Shown here one piece after another: positions 1 through 10,591 of a stretch of 64,000 nt of DNA. The DNA comes from Mesocentrotus franciscanus (taxonomy: Eukaryota > Echinodermata > Echinoidea > Camarodonta > Strongylocentrotidae), in contig CP137679.1 of the NCBI GenBank assembly GCA_037976565.1, forward strand, positions 27,029,539-27,093,538, in the 5' to 3' direction. The translations under genes and the position numbers were made by a program. Under the pieces are notes generated by a model. It made no database searches and was not told the origin of the DNA. It worked only from the letters and a program-made list of their open reading frames with translations. The number at the start of each line of letters is the position of its first letter. Position 1 is the stretch's first letter.

Positions 1-300
1 CGCGTCTGTACCGCGTCTTTACCGCGTGTGTACCACGTGTACCGCCCGCGATTACCCGCGGTCTAAATTTTGGGCAGCCCAAAACTTTTTCGCGCGGCCA
101 ACCGCGTGTGAATTTCTTACCGCGTGTAACGACGGGTAAAGTACGGCTGTATCGCGTCTTTATCGCGACCTCAAAGCGTCCAACAGCGTCTGCTTCACGG
201 GCAGAAATTTTTGGCCGTGATTCGGCCGCGATACGCCCGTGGAGGGCTGTGTGACCGGGCCTTGAATACGGGTCGTGGGGGTCAAATCACGGGAAATGTC
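1..300. repeat. CG-rich degenerate repeat at the window edge
   Basis: Short degenerate units of the type ACCGCGTGTGT and ACCGCGTCTTT recur, with higher CpG than anywhere nearby. It is truncated by the window start and its class is unknown. Confidence 0.45.
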
Positions 301-630
301 AACGTATGAACCATCCTAGTTAGAATTGAAACTGATTTTACTGGATATGAGGATGGATAATGAGGGAGAGGGGAACGATAAGGTGAAGGTTTCTTGAGGG
401 GCAATGATGGCAGGTCAGGCAAGTCTGATGAATCGGGTACAGCTGTTTTAGTGTTGTGAAGTGTTTCTGAGAAACGTCTGATTTATTCCCTTAACGTAGT
501 AACAGATTTCCTCCGAGTACCTAACAATTTCTTTATAATTATGTGGAAAGCTGTTTCTATGCCCCAGTCCATTCCACACTCCCATGTCGACTATTTCTTG
601 TACGTCCATACTCAGATTTTCTCTTTGAAC

Positions 631-778
631 CAATGGCGTAGCTAGGTAGCTAGGAGGGTGGGGTGGGGGTACGGGTCATACTGGATGGATTAAATCTGAG
701 AATGAGGGGAGTGCACATGGAGTGGGGGAGTAGTAGTAGTATCATCTCCCTTCTGCATTGCCTTCTTCCCCTCTCCCT

Positions 779-821
<43 letters not shown>

Positions 822-875
822 CCTCTCCCTCTCTCTCACACTCTCTCTCCCCTCTCTCTCTCTCCTCTCTCTCTC

Positions 876-913
<38 letters not shown>

Positions 914-1062
914 TCTCTCTCCCTCTCTCTCTCTCTCTTCCTCTCTCTCACATACACACTCTCTCTCTCCCTCTCACTCTCTCTCCCAATTCTCTGCTTC
1001 GCCATTCAATCGTACCGCAGAGAAGAACAAAAATCTTCATGCCCCTCCTAGCTACGTCAATG
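631..1062. mobile_element. hAT-like MITE carrying a (CT)n tract
   Basis: Ends are CAATGGCGTAGCTAGG and, on the other strand, CATTGACGTAGCTAGG. Flanks CTTTGAAC (623-630) and CTTTAAAA (1063-1070) match at 6 of 8 bases, fitting an aged 8-bp target duplication. The interior is mainly the (CT)n tract at about 768-994. Confidence 0.6.
768..994. repeat. (CT)n microsatellite
   Basis: Nearly pure CT repeats with CCCT interruptions. Leu/Ser-rich reading frames through it are artefacts of the repeat. Confidence 0.95.
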
Positions 1063-1161
1063 CTTTAAAATACGTCGTTCGTGTATCATGTTGATATCAA
1101 CTTTTCAATCTGCAGTCTAATAAAGGCAGTTAGGCACAATTTGACCACTTTTTCATTTATA

Positions 1162-1401
1162 CACTCTTGCCCATTAAGTTGGAATATTATTTTCGTACCT
1201 ATTTTCTTGAAATGATTGTGACGTTAATGGGTTATTCTTGATATATAAAGTTTACATCTTCTCAAAACTTTAGTGATTAATCTAAGGAGCGATAGAGATT
1301 GAGAAGATAATACAATTTATCTATCAAGATAAACTATATTGTCACATTCGTTTCATGAAAAGAGGTCAGAAAAAAACATTCCAACTTAATGGGCAACAGT
1401 G
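1162..1401. mobile_element. Mariner-type MITE
   Basis: Inverted ends CACTCTTGCCCATTAAGTTG and CACTGTTGCCCATTAAGTTG extend to about 25 bp and are flanked by TA (1160-1161, 1402-1403). Length is 240 bp and there is no ORF. Confidence 0.75.
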
Positions 1402-1787
1402 TATTTAACATTGTGTGATTGTACCTTTAATTTGAATTCAACCTGCAGCCTGGCTATCCTTACTTCCCCCGGCCATTGACATTTCATAGGACGTATCCCG
1501 CTCAGTGCTTTTGCCTAAATGGACGCCAATTGTTTACCAATTATACGTTAATAAACCAGTCTGACGAATCCTCGTCTCTAAAATGTTTTCAATCGTATCA
1601 CAGAGGGATATTTGCCTTCGCCATGTTGATTGCGTTTCATATCATAAAGAGAAATAATGATACTCCAGAAAAACTATTTATTTGCAGTGTATCTTAATTC
1701 GAAAGGACCTTGGTATTCCCATGCATGAATGACGCATCGCTCTTGTGCAGCTTGCATATTATGAAATAATACAATGGACCGTTGTCG

Positions 1788-2040
1788 TAATGTAATCAAA
1801 TTTAATGCACACATCTTTGTTAAGTGCCTCGCTACAATTTTTTTTTGATTCACCTTAATTCACATTCACATTGATTGTTGCTAGGTAGGACAAACATTAT
1901 GGCTTGTCCTACCTAACAACACGTCAAGTATGCAATTCGCATTCTGACTATATTGAAATAGAATTATTCGTAACAGTTGAATGAAAGAATTTGTAACGAG
2001 GCACTTAACAAAAATGTGTGCATTAAATTTGATTACATTA
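1788..2040. repeat. Foldback/MITE with inner hairpin
   Basis: Outer arms TAATGTAATCAAATTTAATG extend about 50 bp and pair with 1990-2040. A separate inner stem at 1876-1893/1904-1921 (TGTTGCTAGGTAGGACAA) is 17 of 18 complementary with a 10-base loop. Confidence 0.7.
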
Positions 2041-2224
2041 AATAACCTATTAGTGATTAATGTAAACTTCGTCAAAATCACGTGATTGTTTTTATTATCA
2101 GTAGACACGGAAGAATGAGTATGAATACCACGATACACGTCACAAAAATAATTTCTATAGGGAAGAAAAAATAACAAATAAATAAATACCATAAATAATA
2201 TTGGGTTCAGGGCTCATATCTGTC

Positions 2225-2465
2225 AGACTTGACACTCAAGGCGCTCCCAATTATTACCCTGGCTTTAGCACAGCGGCCATTACGGCGCTCTAGCATTTCA
2301 TGGAATGAATTCCTGCCAGGTACCCATTTACATCACCTGGGTTGAGTGTGGCAAATGTAGATCAATGTCTTGCCAAAGGACATTAGTGCCGCGGCGGGTC
2401 GACTCGAACCACGGACCGTGTGATCGACAGTCCGTTGACGTATCCACTCCACCACGACCATTAAG
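2225..2465 (-). repeat. tRNA-derived SINE
   Basis: On the minus strand it has a tRNA-like head with B box GGTTCGAGTCG, then a body with TGTCCTTTGGCAAGAC and GGGTACCTGGCA. The same body occurs at 18964-19175, so both belong to one SINE family. Confidence 0.7.
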
Positions 2466-3265
2466 TATACAAATTTCCCTAGCAATAAGCAATAACATCT
2501 TTTAAAAATTATACTCTACGTACATATAGAACTTCGGCTGGCTGAAAATTCTGATCTGATCTGGAAAAAGGGGGTGGGGAGAGGGAGACGTTAAAAAAGG
2601 ATTTTAGTTAGAAAATATGGTGCATATTGACAATCTTTTTGTAAGAATTTGATGGTACTTTTCTTTTTTTTTCGAACTAGGTTTGGTGAAACCGCCGGGT
2701 TTTCAATTACCATTTTGTTTAACTTGTGGTTTTTGGATGAATAAAACGAAATCCTAGGGGTTTAATTTATTTCATGGTTAAAAAAACGTATTCCACTAAA
2801 AAAAAAGAAGAAGATATTTCATTACATTATATTCTTCGAATGCAATTGTATTATGTTTATTAAACATCATGAAACATGATAACTAGGGGTATAACATGAT
2901 GTTTACTTCATGAGATCATGCAAAAATTATTACTTTTAGTGATTTGTATGTATGCTTCAAAAAAACCTTTACAAATATTTTTCTGTTTGATTACGCGAAT
3001 TTTTATTCCTTGTAACGTAATACTGTGCACAAAAACGTCATCATTTTATTTTCAAAATACTGTTTTTTCTCACATAAATTAAGCGAAATAGTTCTATACT
3101 AAAAAGGGGGGAGTAATTATCAAGATTGTTTTGTTTCACGTGGTAATTATCCCGGAAAAATTGTACTTCCCTGAAAAACCGCGAAAATAATAATTCATTG
3201 AACCATTTTCCTTGCGGCATTCTACAGGTTCATTCTACATCTTCAAGATTGAAATTGCCGTGAGA
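2466..3265. other. No gene seen
   Basis: AT-rich sequence with homopolymer runs and no supported feature. Confidence 0.6.
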
Positions 3266-3509
3266 CAGGGGCGTAGCATGGTTCCTGGCATAAAAGGGGG
3301 TTCATGAGGGAGGGGGCATCGATCTAAATACTAGGTGGATGAAACACGAATTGAAGGCCATCGAAGAGGGGAAGGAATGGGAGGGAATCTTATTGTCTTC
3401 TTTATACGTTCCTTTCCTCACCTTCATTTTGTTTTTCTATACTTTTCAATTTTTGGGTGATGAGATTTTGGGCGTACGTGCACATGTGTCCCCCGTAGAT
3501 TCGCCACTG
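3266..3509. mobile_element. hAT-like MITE, aged
   Basis: Ends are CAGGGGCGTAGCATGG and, on the other strand, CAGTGGCGAATCTACGG. The flanking 8-mers share only GAGA at their ends (4 of 8), so the target duplication is uncertain. Confidence 0.45.
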
Positions 3510-4081
3510 TTTAGAGATAATAAATCAATGGCTCCCGGTAATCGGAGAAGCTCAAAATAAACTTGGACTTTATTTTGTATGTTTAATCTCACAGTATTAG
3601 TTTCCTCTATGTTTGTTCGGTCACCCAGGGAAAAGATTTCTCTGAAAAACAACGACCAGGGAAGAAATTTTGATTAATCATACCTTCCTACCAACTCTTT
3701 CAAGATAGCCTTAAACCCTTTGCAGTCACAGAGTCAGGAATTTGAAAATGAGGGACTGTTTTCAAAACCCAATTTGTGCAAATGGAATCTTCAAACCAAT
3801 CTCGGATTTCAAAATTTATCGACGAGGGAAAAATTCATTAGATTATCATACATGCCGACAGAAGCTTTGAAAAAAAAGTGTTATCAAAAGAAAGTTATTG
3901 CATTTGCCTCAACAGTGCCATATTTTCAAATGTATTTTCAAGGGATATGACGCCTCCCAATATACCCCCCCATCCCTTCGATCACGACATCTCATGATGA
4001 CCATTATCTTCTCTCCTTCCACGCGTACTCTAAACTCGGTATATGTGAGAAGCAAGTGCACCTCTCTCAAACCTAAAAAAT

Positions 4082-4437
4082 AGAAAAGGTTGAGTTCTGG
4101 TAAATATGAACAATAATGTGTGAGCTTTCGCATTAATTTTATGTCAGTTTTGAAGAATATCATGGTAGAATTGTCCCCTGAAAAATGATTACTCTTCAAA
4201 TGCCCCCATATACGAAACATATTACAGTTCGAAAAATGAACATAAGATAATTTGGACCAAACTTTCATGCTACATTGTGTGTATAGTCTCATTATATCCT
4301 TTTTTTGGTGCAATTTATGTGACTTCCAGCAGGACTGATAAAAAACCTGACCATATACACTAAACAATCAGCCTTTCCCTAATGGTTCCAGACAGTTTCT
4401 TTCACAATGTAAGAATGGACAGAACGCAACTTTATCT
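4082..4437 (+). mobile_element. TTAA-type MITE, 360-bp family, diverged copy
   Basis: It begins AAAAGGTTGAGTTCTGG and ends GCAACTTTATC, followed by TTAA (4438-4441). It aligns along its length with the copies at 8465, 25366 and 48569. Confidence 0.65.
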
Positions 4438-4441
4438 TTAA

Positions 4442-5320
4442 AGGGACTTGGTAACATTGTTCAGATGAGAGAAAATGGAGCTAAGGCAGTGACTTCAATG
4501 CTAGATGTACAATTAAAGATAATCTGAAAGTTTGAGTGAAAACGGACCATTATTAATGATAACAATTGAGAATAACTGATCTGATCGATTCTCCCAACTA
4601 AATTATTACAATTTAATTACATTTTAGGTGAATGTAAATCGTCGCAATGCAATTAATTGGCTTTATATACCATTCCAGACATTTAAGTGTTGAAAGATTT
4701 TAAAAAGCCTGTCTTATCATGGAAAACGGTTGGGAAAATTCAAAAATGGTTGGGAGAATTTACTGTTAGAGGGTGTTGCACAGTGACGCCTGCAAAGAAA
4801 ATCATAAATATCTTTGTGGTTTGAGAATTTTGTTCAGGATTTTTTGCATGTTAGAGGGTTAGTACAGTAGAAGGAATATAATAAGTAACATTTCATACAA
4901 AATTACGCAGTTTTTTCATCAACCTTCAACAATGTTACCGAGTCACTTTAAGATTGGGCTCTAAGAGGGCACCCCTCCCACTCCCAGAACCTTGGCCATT
5001 TGCATGGAGGCACCGCGCGAGACCATCGTCTTCGTTTTTAAGTCAGTTGGTGCGCCTTGTCGGTTGCTTGAACATATTAGGAGATCTATATCTTTGCTTA
5101 CAATCTGAGTGCTGCGAAAGGGATGTAATTTAGCGCTGGGATGCCACTTTCTTTTATATTTTTCTGTTAAAGAAAAGAAAAAATAAACATCAAAGTGGGA
5201 ATTAGAATGCGTCATATTGAGAGAGCAAGGGGGCAATGCTGAACCATAGCTCTAGAAATTTACTTTATATTTTGAAATGACTCAGATTTTTTAATGGTGT
5301 CGCAGGCTCACAGAGAAATA
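4442..5320. other. No gene seen
   Basis: AT-rich sequence. A small frame at 4961-5236 has no recognisable features. Confidence 0.55.
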
Positions 5321-5324
5321 GATA

Positions 5325-5445
5325 TCAGTAGAGACAAAGAGATATTTGAGAGAGTGAAATAAGAGAGCAGGAGAGATAGATAGATAAAGACAGAGAGACA
5401 GAGAAAGAAAGAGAGAGAGAGAGAGAGAGGGGGAGGGGAGCAGTT
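5325..5445. repeat. (GA)n and GATA microsatellite
   Basis: Imperfect GAGA and GATAGATA repeats, purine on the plus strand. Confidence 0.9.
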
Positions 5446-6136
5446 CGGATTAAGTAATTATAGAAAGATGAAGGCATCCACATTTACACAGAAAACATAT
5501 TCATTAAAAAACAATTTGATTTAAACAAATGTTAACGATTAGCGTGAGTAAGGGACACGATTCAGAAATTGTCCGGGTGGTGCATTTATCTTTCTCTCCT
5601 TTTCATTTTTAAAACAAAATCATCCCGTCAGCAGGGGAATTTTTCGTTTATCATACAGCCCTAGCAAACGGATGTCTCTTTCCACTGGGAAATCGATCGA
5701 AGACTTCTTTGATATTGGTAACATATAAAATTGGAAAGCAAATTGTTGAATATGTTCTCATGATTTCGATTTTCGATGAATTATGCTGTAAAATAATATC
5801 CGAAAGGAACTCTAAATTATGGCTATAAGTTACATTACTTGTGTATGCGCCAAAGCAATGAAGTTCTTCTCCCTCCTATCTTGTATTTTGGCACCTTATC
5901 TTTGGAATAATTTACCATTTAATTTGAGAATCATAACTTCCTTAGAGACCTTTAAATCCAAGATGAAATCTTATCTTTTTTAACAATACCTGTACTTGGC
6001 ACTATGACGCTCATCCGAACTTTCTCGTCCAAACTTTCTCATTCTTTCTATTTTTCTTGTGCGCCTCGGAATAGCATTGTCTAGATAGACGGCGCTATAC
6101 AAATGCCTATTATTATTGTTATTATTATTATTATTT
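5446..6136. other. No gene seen; short (TTA)n at the right edge
   Basis: Unremarkable AT-rich sequence, with ATTATT repeats at about 6108-6135 next to the foldback that follows. Confidence 0.55.
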
Positions 6137-6962
6137 GAAGAGCTTGATTCCAAAAGGAGCTAAATCCATATTTTATCAAAATTGAGTTTTTTGTCTTAAA
6201 ATGATGATTTCCTACATGGGGACAAAATGCACTATATCACATTCTAAAATTTCACCAGGAAGTATGAAAATTTTTATGTACAATATCATGTTTCATTCCA
6301 AAGGAGCTAAATCCAATTCGGTTTCATTCCAAAGGAGCTAAATCCACTTTGGGTACTTTCACGTTTTTATTTCTCCACTTCCCTTTAGCCATGTACCTTC
6401 ATGTTGTTATATATGTTAAAGGTGTCGCCCTGGACCAATAATATATGAGAAGAAAAAAAATCTACCAGTTATTTCTGATTTTTACTAAATTTTTAGATTT
6501 TGTGGTTTTAGCTCCTTTTGGAATGAAACATGGATTTAGCTCCTTTTGGAATGAAACGGATTTAGCTCCTTTTGGAATGAAACTCGGATATGTTGTTTAC
6601 TTTCTTTTCAAAGGGTATTTTTAGTTGTGATTTCACTATTATTATTTAAAAGGAAAGGTTTGCTACTAATTTTAATAAATTTCAGTGATTTTATTGAGAA
6701 AATATGACAAATTTTCGGTACAAAATCATGTTTCATTCCAAAAGGAGCTAAATCCACGAAAAATAAAAATCTAAAAATTTAGTAAAAATCAGAAATAACT
6801 GGTAGATTTTTTCTAATCATATATTATTGGTCCAGGGTGGCACCTTTAACATATATAACAACACCAAGGTACATTACTAAATGGAAAGTGGAGAAATTAA
6901 AAAAGGCGATTTACTCAGAAGTACCCAAAGTGGATTTAGCTCCTTTTGGAATGAAACTCTTC
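6137..6962. mobile_element. Foldback element with repeated GGAGCTAAATCC motif
   Basis: Outer ends are GAAGAGCTTGATTCC and, reversed, GAAGAGTTTCATTCC. Arms of about 210 bp (6320-6520 and 6740-6950) are inverted copies. Multiple direct and inverted copies of TTCCAAAAGGAGCTAAATCC lie throughout. There is no transposase ORF. A possible ATTT duplication flanks it. Confidence 0.75.
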
Positions 6963-7017
6963 ATTTATCTACTGAAATTACAAAAGTATGACGAAATAGT
7001 TGGTACAGGGCTTCCTT

Positions 7018-7875
7018 AGGACCTACTGAACAATATTAGGGTAGGAGCCCCCGGCAAAAAAGGGTGTGGGGCGGGGGCGTCGATTTGTAGCCCCCCAAAA
7101 ATTTAGAAGGTAATATAACATTTATTTGTTGTTGTACAAATGCCATTTTTGGTACAGGGCTTCATTAGGACCTGCTAAATGATGGTAGGGTAGGAGCCCC
7201 CGGCATAAATATTCATATATGTGTGATTGGGGGCCCCGTGGCGTTGTACAACACAAACTCAATGTTATATTACCTTTAATACAAATTGTTTGTGGACTAC
7301 GAGGCGACACCCCTGTCCCACACCCTTATATGATATTCTTGCCGGGGGCTCCTACCCTAATATCGTTCAGTAGGTCCTAAGGAAGCACTCTACCAAAACT
7401 GGCATTTGTACAACAACAAATAAATGTTATATTACCTTCTAAATTATTTGGGGGCTACAAATCGACGCCCCCGCCCCACACCCTTATATGATATTCTTGC
7501 CGGGGGCTCCTACCCTAATATTGTTCAGTAGTCCTAAGGAAGCCCTGTACCAAAAATGGCAATTGTACAACAACAAATGTTATATTACCTTCTAAATTAT
7601 TTTGGGGCTACGAGGCGATGCCCCGCCCCACACCCTTATATGATATTCTTGCCGGGGGCTCCTACCCTAATATCGTTCAGTAGGTCCTAAGGAAGCCCTG
7701 TACCAAAAATGGCATTTGTACAACAACAAATCAATGTTATAAAATCATTTGGGGGCTCCAAAAAGACGCCCCGCCCCCACACCCTTAAATTGAAATTTTT
7801 GCCGGGGGCTCCTAGCCTAATATCGTTTAGTAGGGTAGGTCCTAAGGAAACCCTGTACCAAAAATGGTGCTTTTA
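7018..7875. repeat. Tandem satellite, about 150-160-bp unit, with an inversion
   Basis: Units contain GCCGGGGGCTCCTACCCTAA and GGTCCTAAGGAAGCCCTGTA. Copies from about 7310 rightwards run in one orientation (key motif at about 7339, 7500, 7651, 7802) and copies at 7020-7260 run inverted. Confidence 0.8.
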
Positions 7876-8460
7876 TCCGGCAAGTAACGATAATCGATAA
7901 ATTTGACGCTAAGCCACCTGACTATTTAACAAACTCCATCAGTCAATTTAAGAAACTCAAAACTAGTTGCGATAATAATAATAATATTTCTTATTTTGTT
8001 ACTTCTTTGCATTATTTGTTTGTTTTTTATTTGTTTGAAATATCTATATGTGAGCGATAAAATATGAATTAACTTAAGTTTACGTATGACGGTTAACACC
8101 ATAATATTGATATCATTGTTATCAAGATTACCATAGTTGCTCTGCTCATCTTTGCTATCATTACTATCTTCATGTCATCATTGGTACCACTGACTGTTAT
8201 CAATAGTGTCGTTATGGTCATGAAAAACATCATTATTATCATCAGTGTAACCTTTAGTGTCCTCTTTTACATTATTAGACGCACGTCAGATACCATGCGG
8301 TTCATCACCGTTCGTTCTCCTACCAGGTTCATCCGTTTACCTTCAGAAGTCAGGCAATTAAGAATCTTAACCTGACATGAACCCATACCCATTCTCATTC
8401 TCCTCACAACATCCATGCCGCATCCCAGTAGTCTTCAGACACAGACTATTATGTTCACAG
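7876..8460. other. No gene seen
   Basis: AT-rich, with irregular ATC/ATT-rich stretches at 8100-8260. Confidence 0.55.
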
Positions 8461-8464
8461 TTAA

Positions 8465-8825
8465 AGAGAGGGTTGAGTTCTGGAGAGAGGTGAACAATAA
8501 TTTATGAGCGATTTCATTGTTATTATGCAAGTGTGGAAGAACATCAGAGAAAAGAATGTTCCCTGCAAAGCATGGCTCTTCAAATGCCTTCATATTCTAA
8601 ATATGTATATTTGTATGCCACATGTTTGTGTAGTCCCACATACATCTTTCTGTGTACAGTGCTTGTTACTTTTACCAAGACTGGGCCTAATTTGTTATCA
8701 TTTAGATGATTTCAGAACCTTGCAGTTCACACCAATACTTATATGCTACATGATCAACTTTTTCTGATCGATCCCACACCGTTTCTTTCACAATGCAATC
8801 GCATGACCAGAACTCAACTTTATCT
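8465..8825 (+). mobile_element. TTAA-type MITE, 360-bp family, full length
   Basis: It lies between TTAA at 8461-8464 and 8826-8829. Ends are AGAGAGGGTTGAGTTC and GAACTCAACTTTATCT, which are inverted. There are no coding features. Confidence 0.8.
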
Positions 8826-8829
8826 TTAA

Positions 8830-9970
8830 ACACATTCCCGTAAAGGTTTAAACCTATAGCCTATTATAACTATGACAGTCACTGACTCACTGGCAGTGTC
8901 AGGATCAGCTAGAGTACAGGGCCTATGGAGTGCGGTAGACCGTACAGTCTGCATAGTCTCACATTTCAGACACTTTGCTACACATTAAAACTGACAAGGG
9001 TCTGTGTGCCTTCAAACTAGCACTCAGTGCTCTAACGAGTTCCTTGACACAAAGACTCTGTCTTGAAAGTGAATTTGAATCAAGAAACAACACACCAATT
9101 ACAGCTAGAATTGATCTGAGTCATTCCGCTGTACTCGATATCAATTAGAGACAATGCTTACAAACAGATGTTATTGAGAAATACAACAACGTGCACATCC
9201 AAGACTAATCCGGATAATTACTTGCTCTTCTTGAATTTTATTCTCAGATTCCTCTGAACTCGAATGATTTTTGTTTTCATATGAATTAACTTGAAGTAAT
9301 GAAAGTTGATACCAATAAGGAGCTTGGGGAATCGTTTCGTCTTCTCATTGTTTTGCTCAGGACGTCGCACCTCGACGCTTGGAAGTGCACTAAGCTTGGG
9401 TTACTTCAATTCATCTAAATGTCATTTGAATGTTATCTTACTTTGCGTGTATGTATATTTTATTTAAAAAATACAACAACAACAAAAAACGCGGAAGTAC
9501 ATGATATGTAGGAACCGGGTGTGTTCATACTGTAGATAAGGGTCTTCTTGACAATGATTTTAAAAAGATTAGAACTGTTCATCCAATGGAAATAATAAAT
9601 TCATCATTCTGATAATTATTTGGATTTATACTCACAACGCTTTACATAATCATAAATACCCGGTCATCGGATTAAAGCCAAGCATTGGGTTTAATAGACG
9701 TGTAAGAATATGGGTCAATGTATTCACGTTGCATTTATTTAATAACCGTTTACCTTTTTCTTTCTACTATTTACGCAATCACTTACCTCATTATTTTTTA
9801 CTCTTTCGCCATATTAAACATGTTTACTCAGGGGTAACACTTTGATTATCTAAGCTCTAATACATTTGCTTTATTAACCATGTACGGAGCATGGTGAATA
9901 AATGATGAATCTGAAATATCGCTTGCGTCAAACTTAATTGCCTCTATTCAATAAGATTCTAGTCTGATCG
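8830..9970. other. No gene seen
   Basis: Ordinary AT-rich intergenic sequence without a supported feature. Confidence 0.55.
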
Positions 9971-10129
9971 CAGTGGCGTAGCGTAAGAGTACAGGGAAAA
10001 AGTGTCCCCCTCTACGGAATGGCGAAAAAAGGAGAAAGAGAAGGGATTAAAGAGGAAGAACGTAAGGGAGAGAGGGAATGAACGTGAAGGAAGGTGACAT
10101 GACCCCCTTCCCACTCCCGATTCGCCTTG
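9971..10129. mobile_element. Possible hAT-like MITE
   Basis: The left end CAGTGGCGTAGCG and right end (reversed) CAAGGCGAATCGGG resemble the other CAG...CTG elements, but the flanking 8-mers do not match. Confidence 0.3.
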
Positions 10130-10344
10130 TCAACTGAGACCACCCCCCCCCCCATGATGCAAGTGCCCCTCAATGGTTACGTGCACGCTATGCCATTGCC
10201 TGATGATATTGGTGTTTGGAGCATATGTTATGATGCGGAACGAGCATTATTTTTCTTCGTTGAATACTCGATCAACCTTAAATACCTTAGAGTGATAACC
10301 CAGTTTTTTTATAATTCGTATTTAGGTCTTCATCTGTCTTTCTG

Positions 10345-10386
10345 TTTCTCTGTCTGTCAGTCTGTCCGTCTCTCTTTCTCTCTCTA

Positions 10387-10418
<32 letters not shown>

Positions 10419-10548
10419 CCCTTGGGTCTAAATGCATTATATGTATATGTCTGTCTCTCTCTCCATCTTCCTTTTCTCTCTTTCATCCCTACATATCGCC
10501 TTCCCCATTTACCACCCTTAACACCCCTCTATCCATCTACCCCCTCTC

Positions 10549-10590
<42 letters not shown>
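10345..10590. repeat. (CT)n microsatellite
   Basis: CT-rich with unique interruptions; the purest part is at 10551-10588. Confidence 0.9.

Positions 10591-10591
<1 letters not shown>

Noticed and set aside
663..1094. Leu/Ser/Pro-rich open frames through CT/GA tracts, also near 10127, 15359, 17197, 39594, 43624, 57203 and 59668
   Set aside because: They are translations of (CT)n/(GA)n microsatellites, present in several frames at once, with no other protein feature.
8504..8767. 87-codon plus frame, with relatives at 14495-14880, 25362-25618 and 48744-48994
   Set aside because: They fall inside copies of the 360-bp TTAA MITE and are not conserved in frame.
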